Source: Cytophagales bacterium (GTDB taxonomy: Bacteria; Bacteroidota; Bacteroidia; Cytophagales; Bernardetiaceae). From it: a DNA stretch of 64,000 bases. This document shows, one piece after another, positions 8,464 through 17,599 of this stretch; within the stretch, counting starts at the first letter, position 1; each line of letters starts with the position of its first letter. The notes under the pieces were generated by a model, which was not told where the DNA came from, did not search any database, and saw only the letters and a list, made by a program, of their open reading frames with translations. Location: contig JAAFJX010000005.1 of assembly GCA_013299045.1 (NCBI GenBank), forward strand, positions 124,001-188,000, in the 5' to 3' direction. Both the position numbers and the translations under genes were made by a program.

Positions 8464-10536
8464 GTGAGTAGGCTTTATTCTATAAAATTTTTGTTTTGGG
8501 CTGCATTGGCAATGGTGCTTTGGGCACTACTGCCAGCCTACATTGCTTGCGCTCAAAATAAAAAAGCAGATAGCCTGAAAGCCCTCCTCCCCGCAGTGCA
8601 TGATACTCTTAAAATTGAAATCATGCGAGACTTGGCCTGGCAGTTGCGCAACAACGAGGCTTATATTGCTTATGACTACATACAGCAGGCACGTAAATTT
8701 GCTGAAAAGTTATCTAAGCGCAGTCTTTTACCTAATATATGGAACTACGAAGGTGTTATCTTACGTAATTTAGGCAACTATCCGGCGGCTTTGCAATGTT
8801 ACTATATTGCCGTAAAGATTGCAGAAGAGCAAAAAAACGAAGAAGACCTTGCTTATGCCTATAACAACATTGGCGACATTCATAAGCTGCAAGGCAATTT
8901 TGAAGAAGCGGCTAGCTATTGTAGTAAGGCCTCTGTTATTTTTGAAAAACTGGACAACTGGAAGGGTATCGGTTATGCGAATGCACGTTTAGGAGAACTT
9001 TACGAAGAGAATGGCAAATATGATTTGGCTAAAGCTGCCTACGAAAAGGTTTTAAAAGTTCGAACTGGCAAAGTGGAAGCCACTAGCCTGACCTATCCGC
9101 TCAGTAGAATTGGTTTTATGATGCACAAACTTGGCGATGACAAGGGTGCTATTGAATACTTGAACAAAGCCCTACAAATAGGCTTTGACGTAAGCAGCAA
9201 GCGCAGCCAGTCCACAACGCTCAATGACCTTGCCCAAATGTATCAGAACAGAAAAGAGTTGCAAAAGTCCAATGACTACGCCATTAAAAGCCTAGAAAGT
9301 GCAGAAGCTTCGCATCACTTTGAAGGCGCAAGAGCAGCAGCCAAAATATTAACTGTAAACTACAAAGCACTCGGTGATTTCAAAAATGCTTACAAGTATC
9401 AAGAAAAGTTTGTTGCCTACACGGATACCCTATTTAATGAGGACAGGTCGCGCTCTCTGGTGGCCATTTTTAATAATTTTGAAATATACAAAAGAGAACA
9501 AGAAAATGAACTCTTAAAAAAAGACCAACTCCTACAAAAAGAACAAAATAAAGGGCAGCGCTATGTTATCATGGCTGTACTTGGTCTTGTTTTGGGTCTT
9601 TTAGTCGCTGTGTTTTTTATCGCCAGGGCTAATCGGAAACGTAAAAAAGTTAATCAAAGGCTGGTAAGCCAAAACGAAACCATTGCTGCTCAGAACAACG
9701 AGCTAGAAAGACAAGCTGAAAATTTAGCCTTGGCCAATACCACCATAGGCCAAATCAATGACAATATAACAGCAAGCATCAACTATACCAAACGCATACA
9801 GGGTGCTATCTTGCCTACCCACGACACACTCAGTGAGCATTTGTCGGAGTACTTTATCTTTTACAGGCCCAAAGATATTGTTAGCGGGGATTTTTATTGG
9901 TTTGAAACTGTCGGCAGCAAGCTCATTTTGATTGCAGGTGATTGCACGGGGCACGGTGTACCTGGTGCTTTTATGTCTATGCTTTGTGGTGGTGCGCTTA
10001 TTGATGCTGTTTTGCAGAAAAACCTCACAGACCCCGCCAAAATTCTTAAAGAAGTGGACCGCAGCATACATTTCATTCTCAAACAACGCATAACCAATAA
10101 CCAAGATGGTATGGACGCTGCCGTATGTGTTTATGATACAGAAACTAGAAACTTAGACTTCTGTGGAGCTAAATCATCACTTCTGCTCTTCCAAAAAGGC
10201 CAGAGAACTCTGCTTCGTGCAGACCGTCATAGCATTGGAGGTTATGAAAACTCATCTACAAAACCTAAAAACTCCAAAGCGTTTGTTACACAATCCTTCT
10301 CTCTCTCTCAAGCCACTACCACCTTTTATATGTCCACGGACGGCTACCGCGACCAAATTGGCGGGCCTAACAGGCGCAAGCTGATGTCCAAGCCATTCTA
10401 TGATATGTTGGAAGAGATACATACCCTACCCATGCAGGAACAACACCAATACATTGAAAACTTTATAAATGGCTGGATTAACAATTCGGCAGAAATGCAA
10501 ATGGACGATATGTTGATATGGGGAGTCCGAATCTAA
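8464..10536 (+). CDS. TPR-repeat membrane protein with SpoIIE-type serine phosphatase domain
   Basis: A 690-residue protein with signal peptide, about six tetratricopeptide repeats (YAYNNIGDIHKLQGNFEEAA and similar, residues about 70-330), a membrane span near 375 (VIMAVLGLVLGLLVAVFFIA), a coiled coil, and a C-terminal PP2C-like SpoIIE/RsbU domain. The phosphatase metal-binding motifs are visible as IVSGDFYW and AGDCTGHGVPGAFMS. Such proteins dephosphorylate anti-sigma antagonist proteins or other phosphoserine targets in partner-switching signalling; the periplasmic TPR part probably senses a protein or peptide partner. The GTG at 8464 gives the signal peptide directly; a TTG at 8404 is also open but would leave only a few leader bases after the promoter at 8383. 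No cognate STAS or kinase gene is adjacent. Confidence 0.88.
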   Translation: MSRLYSIKFLFWAALAMVLWALLPAYIACAQNKKADSLKALLPAVHDTLKIEIMRDLAWQLRNNEAYIAYDYIQQARKFAEKLSKRSLLPNIWNYEGVILRNLGNYPAALQCYYIAVKIAEEQKNEEDLAYAYNNIGDIHKLQGNFEEAASYCSKASVIFEKLDNWKGIGYANARLGELYEENGKYDLAKAAYEKVLKVRTGKVEATSLTYPLSRIGFMMHKLGDDKGAIEYLNKALQIGFDVSSKRSQSTTLNDLAQMYQNRKELQKSNDYAIKSLESAEASHHFEGARAAAKILTVNYKALGDFKNAYKYQEKFVAYTDTLFNEDRSRSLVAIFNNFEIYKREQENELLKKDQLLQKEQNKGQRYVIMAVLGLVLGLLVAVFFIARANRKRKKVNQRLVSQNETIAAQNNELERQAENLALANTTIGQINDNITASINYTKRIQGAILPTHDTLSEHLSEYFIFYRPKDIVSGDFYWFETVGSKLILIAGDCTGHGVPGAFMSMLCGGALIDAVLQKNLTDPAKILKEVDRSIHFILKQRITNNQDGMDAAVCVYDTETRNLDFCGAKSSLLLFQKGQRTLLRADRHSIGGYENSSTKPKNSKAFVTQSFSLSQATTTFYMSTDGYRDQIGGPNRRKLMSKPFYDMLEEIHTLPMQEQHQYIENFINGWINNSAEMQMDDMLIWGVRI

Positions 10537-10695
10537 ATACTTTCTACAAACACAATATTATCTGTACCCTTTTTCTGCTATTTGCGTATATAAACCAACT
10601 TAGTCCTCAAAATCAATGCCCGACTCATGTTTCAGTTATATTTACTACTAATTGCTCTAAAATTTTCTTAAAAATATTCAAAATAACTCTAAAAA

Positions 10696-11187
10696 ATGGG
10701 CTTGCTTAAAAAAATCTTAACCGAAGTGGCTAAAGATGCCTTGAAAAATAAATCATCTAAAGGCTATAAATACGATTACAACTATGGTGGTTCTCACCAC
10801 CACTACGGGCATAAGAGCGATTTTAAAACAACACTTATCAAAAAATTATTTGGGTTTGTAGAAGACTTCATAGGTAGTTTGTTTGGCAAAGGGCGCGGTG
10901 TAGGTGGACTAGGCGGAGGTTCTATGAGCGGCATAGAGGGTATGCTTTCAGGCAAAGTACAACTTACAGACGATAAGATAATAGCTATGGCTGCTCAGAA
11001 TGCTGGAAGTCTCACCCCAGCAGCGCTTTGTATGAAAGCACAGATTCCTATAGACGAAGCCAAAAAGAAGCTAGACCACTTGCAAATTAAAGGGGTGTTT
11101 GAGATTGACGTAGATATGCACGGCAACTTTGTCTATCATCTGACCGACCGCTCTTTGCATGGTGGCGGCTTTAACAGAGTTTATTAA
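10696..11187 (+). CDS. Hypothetical protein with Gly/His-rich linker and winged-helix-like C-terminus
   Basis: A 163-residue protein of unknown family. The N-terminal part is basic and amphipathic (MGLLKKILTEVAKDALKNKS), followed by a Tyr/His/Gly-rich stretch (residues about 25-45) and a glycine-rich linker (about 65-85). Residues about 90-155 have the pattern of a small winged-helix fold: ALCMKAQIPIDEAKKKLDHL would be the recognition helices and GVFEIDVDMHGNFVYHL the wing. There is no signal peptide. It stands alone between the SpoIIE phosphatase and bshA on the same strand. A regulatory or nucleic-acid-binding role is only a guess. Confidence 0.7.
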   Translation: MGLLKKILTEVAKDALKNKSSKGYKYDYNYGGSHHHYGHKSDFKTTLIKKLFGFVEDFIGSLFGKGRGVGGLGGGSMSGIEGMLSGKVQLTDDKIIAMAAQNAGSLTPAALCMKAQIPIDEAKKKLDHLQIKGVFEIDVDMHGNFVYHLTDRSLHGGGFNRVY

Positions 11188-11253
11188 ACAAAATGTTTTT
11201 GTTTTAGATGTTCATTCCCCTGCTATGTTGCTTTGGGGCTAATTGCCTTTTAT

Positions 11254-12390
11254 ATGAAGATAGGTATTATTTGTTATCCCACTTTTGGTGGTAGTGGTGT
11301 AGTAGCCACAGAATTAGGTAAGGCACTTGCTCAAAAAGGGCATAAAATTCACTTTATAACGTATGACCAGCCCAATCGCTTAGATTATTTTTCTGAAAAC
11401 ATTTTTTACCATAAGGTAGAAATACGCTCTTATCCGCTTTTTAAATACCCCTCCTACGAGTTATCCTTGGCCAGCAAGATTGTCCATGTAGTCAAGTACG
11501 AAAAACTAGACATACTGCACGTCCATTATGCAATTCCGCACGCTTCAGCGGCTTTTATGGCGCGCCAAATTTTAGCTTCGCAGGGCATTTATATCCCCTT
11601 TGTAACCACATTACACGGTACAGACATTACACTTGTCGGTAAGGACGAAAGCTATGAGCCGGTTGTAACTTTTTCTATCAACGAGTCCGATGCCGTTACG
11701 AGTGTGTCCGAAAGCCTCAAAAAAGAAACCTACGAGTACTTCAACGTGAGTAAGCCGATTGAGGTCATTCCTAATTTTATTGACCTCACCCGTTTCAAAA
11801 AGCAGAAAAAAGACCATTTTAAACGTGCTATTTGCCCAAATGGCGAAATGCTGCTTGTGCATACCTCTAACTTTCGCAAGGTCAAGCGCATAGAAGACGT
11901 TATCATGATATTTGACAAAGTGCGTCGCGAGATTCCTGCCAAGCTCCTCTGCGTGGGCGACGGCCCCGAACGCCAACGCGCCGAAACCACCTGCCAAGAA
12001 CTCAAACTGACTGAATGTGTGCGCTTTTTGGGCGAAATCGGCGAGATAGAAGAGATACTTTCGGTGAGCGACCTCTTCCTGATGCCCTCAGAAAAAGAAA
12101 GTTTTGGTTTGGCTGCCCTTGAGGCCATGGCCTGCGAAGTACCTGTTATTTCTACCAATACGGGCGGGCTACCCGAGCTTAACATACATGGTGAAACTGG
12201 CTTCATGAGCGAAGTGGGTGATGTAGAAGATATGTTCAGAAACGCGCTTTATATTCTCAAAGAGGATAATCTGCCCAGATTCAAAGAAAAAGCCTTGCTA
12301 CGCGCCAAGGAATTTACTTTGGATAAAATTCTACCCAAATACGAGGCTGTTTATCAAAAAACCCTGCTGGAAAGCCAAATTAAATGTTAG
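11254..12390 (+). CDS. bshA: N-acetyl-alpha-D-glucosaminyl L-malate synthase BshA (bacillithiol synthesis)
   Basis: A 378-residue GT4-family glycosyltransferase. It opens MKIGIICYPTFGGSGVVATE, the BshA N-terminus, and contains HVHYAIPHA, TLHGTDITLVG and the GT4 nucleotide-sugar motif EKESFGLAALEAMACEVPVI. BshA joins UDP-GlcNAc and L-malate in the first step of bacillithiol synthesis, a low-molecular-weight thiol made by many Bacteroidota. The ATG at 11254 is chosen over an upstream GTG-like reading at 11233 because family members begin at this MKIGI. The other bacillithiol genes (bshB, bshC) are not in the window. Its 3' end overlaps the convergent FkbM gene by 11 bases. Confidence 0.93.
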   Translation: MKIGIICYPTFGGSGVVATELGKALAQKGHKIHFITYDQPNRLDYFSENIFYHKVEIRSYPLFKYPSYELSLASKIVHVVKYEKLDILHVHYAIPHASAAFMARQILASQGIYIPFVTTLHGTDITLVGKDESYEPVVTFSINESDAVTSVSESLKKETYEYFNVSKPIEVIPNFIDLTRFKKQKKDHFKRAICPNGEMLLVHTSNFRKVKRIEDVIMIFDKVRREIPAKLLCVGDGPERQRAETTCQELKLTECVRFLGEIGEIEEILSVSDLFLMPSEKESFGLAALEAMACEVPVISTNTGGLPELNIHGETGFMSEVGDVEDMFRNALYILKEDNLPRFKEKALLRAKEFTLDKILPKYEAVYQKTLLESQIKC

Positions 12391-13183
12391 AAGTACGGTA
12401 AGCAAAAATATTTAATTGCAAGTCCATACCAAAACTCTGCGCAATGTTCGTATAAGGGCGTGCTGAGTAAACGCCTGTTCGCTCAATATAGTAACGAAAG
12501 CCCGCAGTACTCAGAATAGACAACAAATCGTTCAGTCTTTGTTCTTGCTCCTGATAAGAATGATATTCCACAAAAAGATGCCTGACACGACCCAGACATG
12601 GCGCAATATCTTGCAAGACTTCTAGCTCTGCCCCTTCAATATCTAATTTCAAAAAATCTATATCCTTATCAAGATAGGGCTTTAAAGAAATAGCATCAAC
12701 CAAAATATTATCTTTAAATTCTTTTATCAATATTTGACTAGCGTCATTTAAATTATTATTAAAAGATACCTTTTTATTAGAAGACCAAATAGCTTCTTGA
12801 AAAAGCTGAATAGACTCAAAAGAACTTGTTAGAATATTTTTATATAATAAATTAAATATTGTAGGATTAGGTTCAAATCCAATAATTTGAGATGAAGGAA
12901 AAAGTTGCTTAAAAAACAAAATACTTAACCCTATATTAGAACCACAATCTATAATTATAGGGTTTTGTTTGTTGGACTTAAAACAATAAATTTGTTTATT
13001 AAATATTTCATCAAACTGAAATAAAAAATTGACTTTACTATCAATGTATATTTTTTTATTTTGATAATAAACAAAGTCGTTTTTTTTATTTTTAAATACG
13101 CCAAACTTAATCCAGTTCCATAAATTCAGATGCTTGTAATGATGAAAAAGAATTTTTAACCATAATCTGAATACAAAATTCAT
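12380..13183 (-). CDS. FkbM-family S-adenosylmethionine-dependent methyltransferase
   Basis: A 267-residue class I methyltransferase of the FkbM type. The SAM-binding motif I is IIDCGSNIGLSILFF (residues about 83-97), the acidic end of strand 2 is IIGFEPNP, and LKLDIEGAELEVL is the FkbM hallmark motif. These enzymes usually O-methylate sugars in surface polysaccharides or glycolipids. The central 500 bases are much richer in A+T than the surroundings (many Asn, Lys, Ile, Phe codons), which suggests acquisition by transfer. It follows the 135-residue hypothetical by 3 bases on the same strand, with the promoter at 13628-13657 serving both. Its 3' end overlaps bshA tail to tail. Confidence 0.88.
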   Translation of the reverse strand: MNFVFRLWLKILFHHYKHLNLWNWIKFGVFKNKKNDFVYYQNKKIYIDSKVNFLFQFDEIFNKQIYCFKSNKQNPIIIDCGSNIGLSILFFKQLFPSSQIIGFEPNPTIFNLLYKNILTSSFESIQLFQEAIWSSNKKVSFNNNLNDASQILIKEFKDNILVDAISLKPYLDKDIDFLKLDIEGAELEVLQDIAPCLGRVRHLFVEYHSYQEQEQRLNDLLSILSTAGFRYYIERTGVYSARPYTNIAQSFGMDLQLNIFAYRTSNI

Positions 13184-13186
13184 AGC

Positions 13187-13594
13187 TTACCACTCAATGA
13201 CTATACCTGCCAGCGCGGCTTTGTAGGTGCCGCTTTCTTGTTTCAGAGAAAAAGTATTAGCACCTCGCGTAATCTGTATGGGCTTCTCGCCTTTAGTTTT
13301 ACATTTGAGCTGCTTGGCCTTCTGTCCGTCAAAGCCCTTGAGCAAGAACATTTCATTCATATTGATTAGGCTAGGCTCTAAACCACTCATCGTTTCCGTT
13401 ATCTTTTCTGCCTCCACCACAAAGGTACGCGCTTGAGGCATACTGCTAGCAGTAAACGTCCATACACCATCTTTCTTTACCAAAGTGGCTGTTTCGGAAG
13501 GAGCACTAGGCACTACCAAACGAATCGGTTTGTTATGCGCACTTTGTGGCAAGAAACTAACTATCAAAAAAACAAGAGCAGGCAGTATATCCAT
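13187..13594 (-). CDS. Small secreted hypothetical protein
   Basis: A 135-residue protein with an N-terminal signal sequence (MDILPALVFLIVSFLPQSAH) and a mostly beta mature part with regularly spaced hydrophobic strands ending in IVIEW. No family is recognised. It is the first gene of a two-gene leftward unit with the FkbM methyltransferase, 3 bases upstream of it. Base composition is ordinary for the window, unlike its partner. A consensus promoter directly upstream supports that it is expressed. Confidence 0.7.
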   Translation of the reverse strand: MDILPALVFLIVSFLPQSAHNKPIRLVVPSAPSETATLVKKDGVWTFTASSMPQARTFVVEAEKITETMSGLEPSLINMNEMFLLKGFDGQKAKQLKCKTKGEKPIQITRGANTFSLKQESGTYKAALAGIVIEW

Positions 13595-13627
13595 GATATT
13601 CTGGTTTTGGGGGTGAATCTAGTTTTG

Positions 13628-13657
13628 CAAATTTAATAGGCTTATCTTTAAAAACAA
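13628..13657 (-). promoter_or_regulatory. Bacteroidota-type promoter for hypothetical-fkbM unit
   Basis: On the minus strand TTTTTG ending at 13655, a 19-base spacer, and TAAATTTG (13628-13635) are an exact match to the consensus. The start of transcription would be near 13621, about 27 bases before the ATG at 13594. The -33 element lies inside the T-tract of the terminator of the preceding gene. Confidence 0.75.
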
Positions 13658-13689
13658 AAAAGGTTGCCTTGAAATAAACAAAGCAACCT
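13651..13689 (-). terminator. Intrinsic terminator of the type IX cargo gene
   Basis: Stem AGGTTGC (minus strand, 13683-13689) pairs with GCAACCT (13661-13667) around a 15-base loop, followed on the minus strand by a T-tract. It lies 20 bases past the stop codon of the large gene to its right. Confidence 0.8.
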
Positions 13690-13708
13690 CCAAAACTAAC
13701 TTTTTTTG

Positions 13709-16700
13709 TTATCTAACTAAACGCTTGATGACACGTTGTTTACCCTGTATCAGAATCAAAGTATAAGTCCCTACAGCCAATTTGCTCGCATCAAATTCAA
13801 ACTTATTGTAACCACTCACAGCCTGTACTTCGGTTGTTAGCATGGTACGCCCCAGCATATCTATTATTTGCATTTGGGTAACTCCTGCTTCCGTAGCACT
13901 AAACTCGCAGACCGAAACAGCTTGAAGTGGATTAGGCGATACGTTAAGAATGGAAAACTGCACATCGTGTGTGATAACCACCACTTTGCTAAATTGCCCT
14001 TTACCATCTGAGTCTATTTCGCGTATGCGGTAGTAGGCAGTTGTTTGATTGCCCTCGTCGAGGTAAGTGTAGTTCTTTTGGCCAGTGCCTTTTTTAGGCG
14101 TAAGTTGTGCTATGGTTTCAAAGGTTTGAGGCAGGCCGTTTAGGGAGCGCTGCACTTCAAAACCAACCGTGCCTTTTTCATTCGCCGTTATCCATTCTAA
14201 CTGATTCCCGCCTTTGGTGGCCTGGCCCGTGAAGCTGAGCCAGTCCAAACTAAGTGGCACAATAACGAAAGGATTGGCAGTAAATAAACCTCTACCATGC
14301 GTAGCTGCCGCCACAAAGTTATCGGCTGTGCGGAGTTGAAGCATATCTACACGCGTATTGGCAAGGCCTGTACTGGTAGGCCCCCAGTCAAGAGCTCCCC
14401 CAGCATTGATGTTGTCAATAGACCAGATACCTACCTCTGTAGCCAAAAGAACTTGCGCTGTATTAACGGGGTTAATCTGTGCCCAATAAATAGGCATATC
14501 GGGTAAATCCCCTGTTTTATTGACCCAAGTTACGCCGCCATCAAGTGTTTGAAAAACCTTGTTGCCGCCATAGTTTGCGTAAGTTACAATGATGTGGTTA
14601 TCGGTCGCCCCTAAATTAATGCTGTTGATATAGCCATTGGGAAGTGTGTTGGCTACGTCAATATCCACATTAGCGGGGGCAGTCCCAACATTTGCTCCAT
14701 CTATGCGGCGAATATTGCCATTTGAACCAGCAACAAAAACACGGTTAGCCGTATGAGGTGAAGCCATAATCGCTGTGGGAGTTGTTCCAATAGCACCTGT
14801 GGCTACGTTGGAGGTTCCTGCAGGCGCACCAGTAATGTTATTGATACGGAAAAGCGCATTTACTGCTTGCGCACAATAGAGATTATTACCTACGTTGTCA
14901 TAATCAGTGGGGTTCACAAACAGCCCCCCTCCTGCACTAGGTATAGCCGCATTAAAAGTAACCCCTGCATTAGAGGAGCGATAATAATTGTTTTGCACGT
15001 AGGACGTTATCTGGAAGTTAGGGTTATCCTGGTCTATATGGCAGAACATACCATCGCCCCCAGTAACTTCCGTTATGGCATTGATGCCCGCTGTCGTGAA
15101 CTGATGTGAGCCATTGTCTTGTGCTCCCGCCAAAAAATAATTGCTGCCAGCCTCATTGCGCATAGCACAGGCATAATACTGGGTTACGTTATAGTCTAAA
15201 TTCCTTTCAGCAAAAGCGGGGAGGGCTACACCCGTGTTGCCCACATTATTAGAATAAAATACACCACCATCATTGCTAAATAAGCATTCATTAGGGAAAC
15301 CAGGTCGGAAAGCCATGCCGTGCTGGTCTGCGTGTACGTAAGTACGACAAGCGCCAGTCCAGTACGTAACGCAATTCCATGTAGCTCCACCATCAGTACT
15401 GCGGTGAATGTCTATTCCACCCGCCAATAAAAGGTTTGCATTTGTAGGACTAACCTGTAAAATAAAATCATACCAAGATTGCCCACGCGGAAACTGATTG
15501 CCCATAGGAGCACAAACACCTTGTTCTAAATACATAGGTACTGCAAGCGCTGTAGGCCATGTAGCGCCGCCGTCATTAGAACGCCTAAACCATTGTACAT
15601 CGCCTGTGCCAGTATTCTCAGCTACGGCATAAACCACATTGGCATCAGAAGGGGCGCAAGCTACTTCCACTCTACCGCCTCCTGCTGCTGGGCTAATGGC
15701 TGCACCAAAAGCAGCACCTGTAGCATCTGTAGAGCGCTGGAGAGTCCCGTTATTGCGTGCTGCAATGATGATACCAGCGGCAGTAATCTCTAAGTCCATA
15801 TAAGAGGCAGCAACTGTGCCAGCGGGTGTGAGCCAAGTAACGCCACCATCAACAGAGCGACGAATCCCGTTATTCGTTGCAGCAATGATAGTACCAGCAT
15901 TCGTAACTACAATATCATTGACGTAATAAAACGTTGCAATTGTAGTGGCGGGTAGCTGTGCCCAATTAAGGCCGCCATCAAGTGTGCGCCAAATGCCGTT
16001 GCCGCGCTGTGCATCACCATTAAAAAAGCCTTCGCCAGTACCAACGTAAAAGCGGTTGGTGTTAGAGGGGTCGTATGCAATAGTGGTTACGGCCATGTTG
16101 TCCCAAAAATCATTGACTTTTGTCCAGCTAGTAACAGCCGAGGTGATGTTATTGTTAAACCAAAGGCCGCCGCCAACACCGCCAGCCCATACTTTCCGTG
16201 TGGTAACATCATTGGGGTCCCACATGATGGCACGTGTACGCCCACCAATATTGTTGGGGCCACGCTCCTGCCATACGACACCAGGTATAGCCACACGCAA
16301 TGCCAGTTCATCACGGGCATCTTTCATGGCTTTGAAGCGTCTTTGTGTAGGCGCATAACCAAGGCTAGGGTCTATCCAACGCATTTTGTCGTGCAACATG
16401 AGCATATCGGGACGGTCAGCTTTTGGTAGTTCTTTGATAATTTTATAGTCCACCGTCGCTATCTTCCTGTACGGGTGGTTGTTCATATAGTTAGCCCAAG
16501 CCGCATCACGAACTACTGCATCGCTTGAGGCCATCTCTTTATACGGATAATGCTCTTTTGCGTACTGCTCCTCGTCAAAACTAGCAAAGTCCGAGCGCGT
16601 CAAATATTTTACATCTTTGCTAACCTTCTGACGAACAGCCGCAACTTTCTGTTCTATCAAGCTAGGTTCTGCTTTTTCTGTTTCAGCAGATACCATTTTA

Positions 16701-16927
16701 CCCAAAGTAGTTACCTTTGTTTTAGAATTTTGAGTCGCTAAAACAGGAGCAACACCAGCCAATCCAGACACACTCGGTGCAAGATATGTTTCTTGGGCTT
16801 TAGTAGCCAAAAAATGATTTGCTTCTACTTGATTTTTTCTGCTCAAACCCAGCCAAATAGAACAAGAAACAAAAAAGAGCAAAGTAATAGAGAGCAGTAG
16901 TTTTTGTGATTTGTACAGAGATTTCAT
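13709..16927 (-). CDS. Type IX-secreted protein with BNR/sortilin-like beta-propeller repeats
   Basis: A 1,072-residue exported protein. It has an N-terminal signal sequence containing a possible lipobox-like FVSC, repeated BNR/VPS10-type blades (SxDGGxTW: RSVDGGVTW, RSTDGGATW, QTLDGGVTW) over about residues 215-890, and a C-terminal domain of about 80 residues (SPNPLQ, MLGRTMLTTEV, LAVGTYTLIL, KRLVR) typical of type IX sorting signals. It should be exported by Sec, moved across the outer membrane by the type IX system, cut at the C-terminal domain and attached or released; PorU2/PorV2 are encoded 20 kb away. Function of the propeller (glycan, protein or metal binding) is unknown. The ATG at 16927 is used rather than one at 16966 because the promoter's start site falls between them. 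Confidence 0.9.
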   Translation of the reverse strand: MKSLYKSQKLLLSITLLFFVSCSIWLGLSRKNQVEANHFLATKAQETYLAPSVSGLAGVAPVLATQNSKTKVTTLGKMVSAETEKAEPSLIEQKVAAVRQKVSKDVKYLTRSDFASFDEEQYAKEHYPYKEMASSDAVVRDAAWANYMNNHPYRKIATVDYKIIKELPKADRPDMLMLHDKMRWIDPSLGYAPTQRRFKAMKDARDELALRVAIPGVVWQERGPNNIGGRTRAIMWDPNDVTTRKVWAGGVGGGLWFNNNITSAVTSWTKVNDFWDNMAVTTIAYDPSNTNRFYVGTGEGFFNGDAQRGNGIWRTLDGGLNWAQLPATTIATFYYVNDIVVTNAGTIIAATNNGIRRSVDGGVTWLTPAGTVAASYMDLEITAAGIIIAARNNGTLQRSTDATGAAFGAAISPAAGGGRVEVACAPSDANVVYAVAENTGTGDVQWFRRSNDGGATWPTALAVPMYLEQGVCAPMGNQFPRGQSWYDFILQVSPTNANLLLAGGIDIHRSTDGGATWNCVTYWTGACRTYVHADQHGMAFRPGFPNECLFSNDGGVFYSNNVGNTGVALPAFAERNLDYNVTQYYACAMRNEAGSNYFLAGAQDNGSHQFTTAGINAITEVTGGDGMFCHIDQDNPNFQITSYVQNNYYRSSNAGVTFNAAIPSAGGGLFVNPTDYDNVGNNLYCAQAVNALFRINNITGAPAGTSNVATGAIGTTPTAIMASPHTANRVFVAGSNGNIRRIDGANVGTAPANVDIDVANTLPNGYINSINLGATDNHIIVTYANYGGNKVFQTLDGGVTWVNKTGDLPDMPIYWAQINPVNTAQVLLATEVGIWSIDNINAGGALDWGPTSTGLANTRVDMLQLRTADNFVAAATHGRGLFTANPFVIVPLSLDWLSFTGQATKGGNQLEWITANEKGTVGFEVQRSLNGLPQTFETIAQLTPKKGTGQKNYTYLDEGNQTTAYYRIREIDSDGKGQFSKVVVITHDVQFSILNVSPNPLQAVSVCEFSATEAGVTQMQIIDMLGRTMLTTEVQAVSGYNKFEFDASKLAVGTYTLILIQGKQRVIKRLVR

Positions 16928-16970
16928 GGAAATTTGAACTTTATAGAGATAAAATATAATTATCAACGCA

Positions 16971-17000
16971 CAAATATAAGAATAGTTTAATTTAAAACAA
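16971..17000 (-). promoter_or_regulatory. Bacteroidota-type promoter for the type IX cargo gene
   Basis: On the minus strand TTTTG ending at 16998, a 19-base spacer and TATATTTG (16971-16978) form an exact consensus promoter. It implies transcription from about 16964 and a leader of about 37 bases before the ATG at 16927. Confidence 0.8.
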
Positions 17001-17146
17001 AATAAATCCTATTTTTTTTATTTTATTTTTTTATTAAGGTACGTAATTATCCCCGAAAATGGCTTTGTAAGATATATCTTGATAAATTGAGTCTTATGAT
17101 TTGCCTGTCTGAGGGGCACCCGCAGTGTTTTGATTGGCTCTTTTAT
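17001..17146. other. AT-rich spacer between divergent genes
   Basis: This part of the 600-base gap between the type IX cargo gene and ftsK holds no gene and no clear motif beyond low-complexity A/T runs near 17010-17035. The rest of the gap is repeat copy A (17147-17354) and the ftsK leader. Confidence 0.5.
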
Positions 17147-17354
17147 AAAAACATGATTACACAGAAAATCTCACCCTCTGACATTTGAGCCATTCGCTTT
17201 TGTCTAATGCGAGGCATGGCAGGCCGTAAGAAGCCCTTGAGATTTTGCCAGTTATTTGATAAAAGAGGCTAAAAACTAAGAAGTTTTAAAGATGAAACGC
17301 TTGTTTAATTTGCTGTTAATAGAAACTTTAGATATATTCTAAGGGAAGGCTAAT
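17147..17354 (+). repeat. Dispersed intergenic repeat, copy A
   Basis: About 208 bases aligning along its whole length with 27337-27544 and, inverted, with 54920-55113. Shared blocks include AAATCTCACCCTCTGACATT, GAGCCATTCGCTTTTGTCT, CGAGGCATGGCAGG, AAGCCCTTG, GGCTAAAAACTAAG and a 3' end TAAGGG. No open frame is shared between copies, no terminal inverted repeat is obvious, and it may form a hairpin from GCCATTCGC and GCGAGGCATGGC. Confidence 0.85.
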
Positions 17355-17495
17355 TAAGAGACTGTTTTTATCTGTGCAAAAAAAAATTAGGAGGACTCCT
17401 AGAGCTAACAAGGTCGTCAAAATATTGGTGCATTCTAAACCACAAGGTATTGTCTATTTTTACATTTTTTTTTAGGTAGTCATTATTTTTATACC

Positions 17496-17503
17496 TAATT
17501 TTG
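17496..17503 (+). promoter_or_regulatory. Putative -7 element of ftsK
   Basis: TAATTTTG matches the TAnnTTTG consensus exactly, about 97 bases before the ftsK ATG. No clear TTTG lies 19-21 bases upstream. The leader that follows contains two hairpins (17533-17549 and 17573-17590). Confidence 0.45.
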
Positions 17504-17599
17504 GAACGCTTTTACGCACTAATTTGCAGTTGAATCTTTTTAAAAGATTGAACTTATCCATAGTCTTTTTCAAAGGGTTCAAAAACCCTTAAAAAATAC

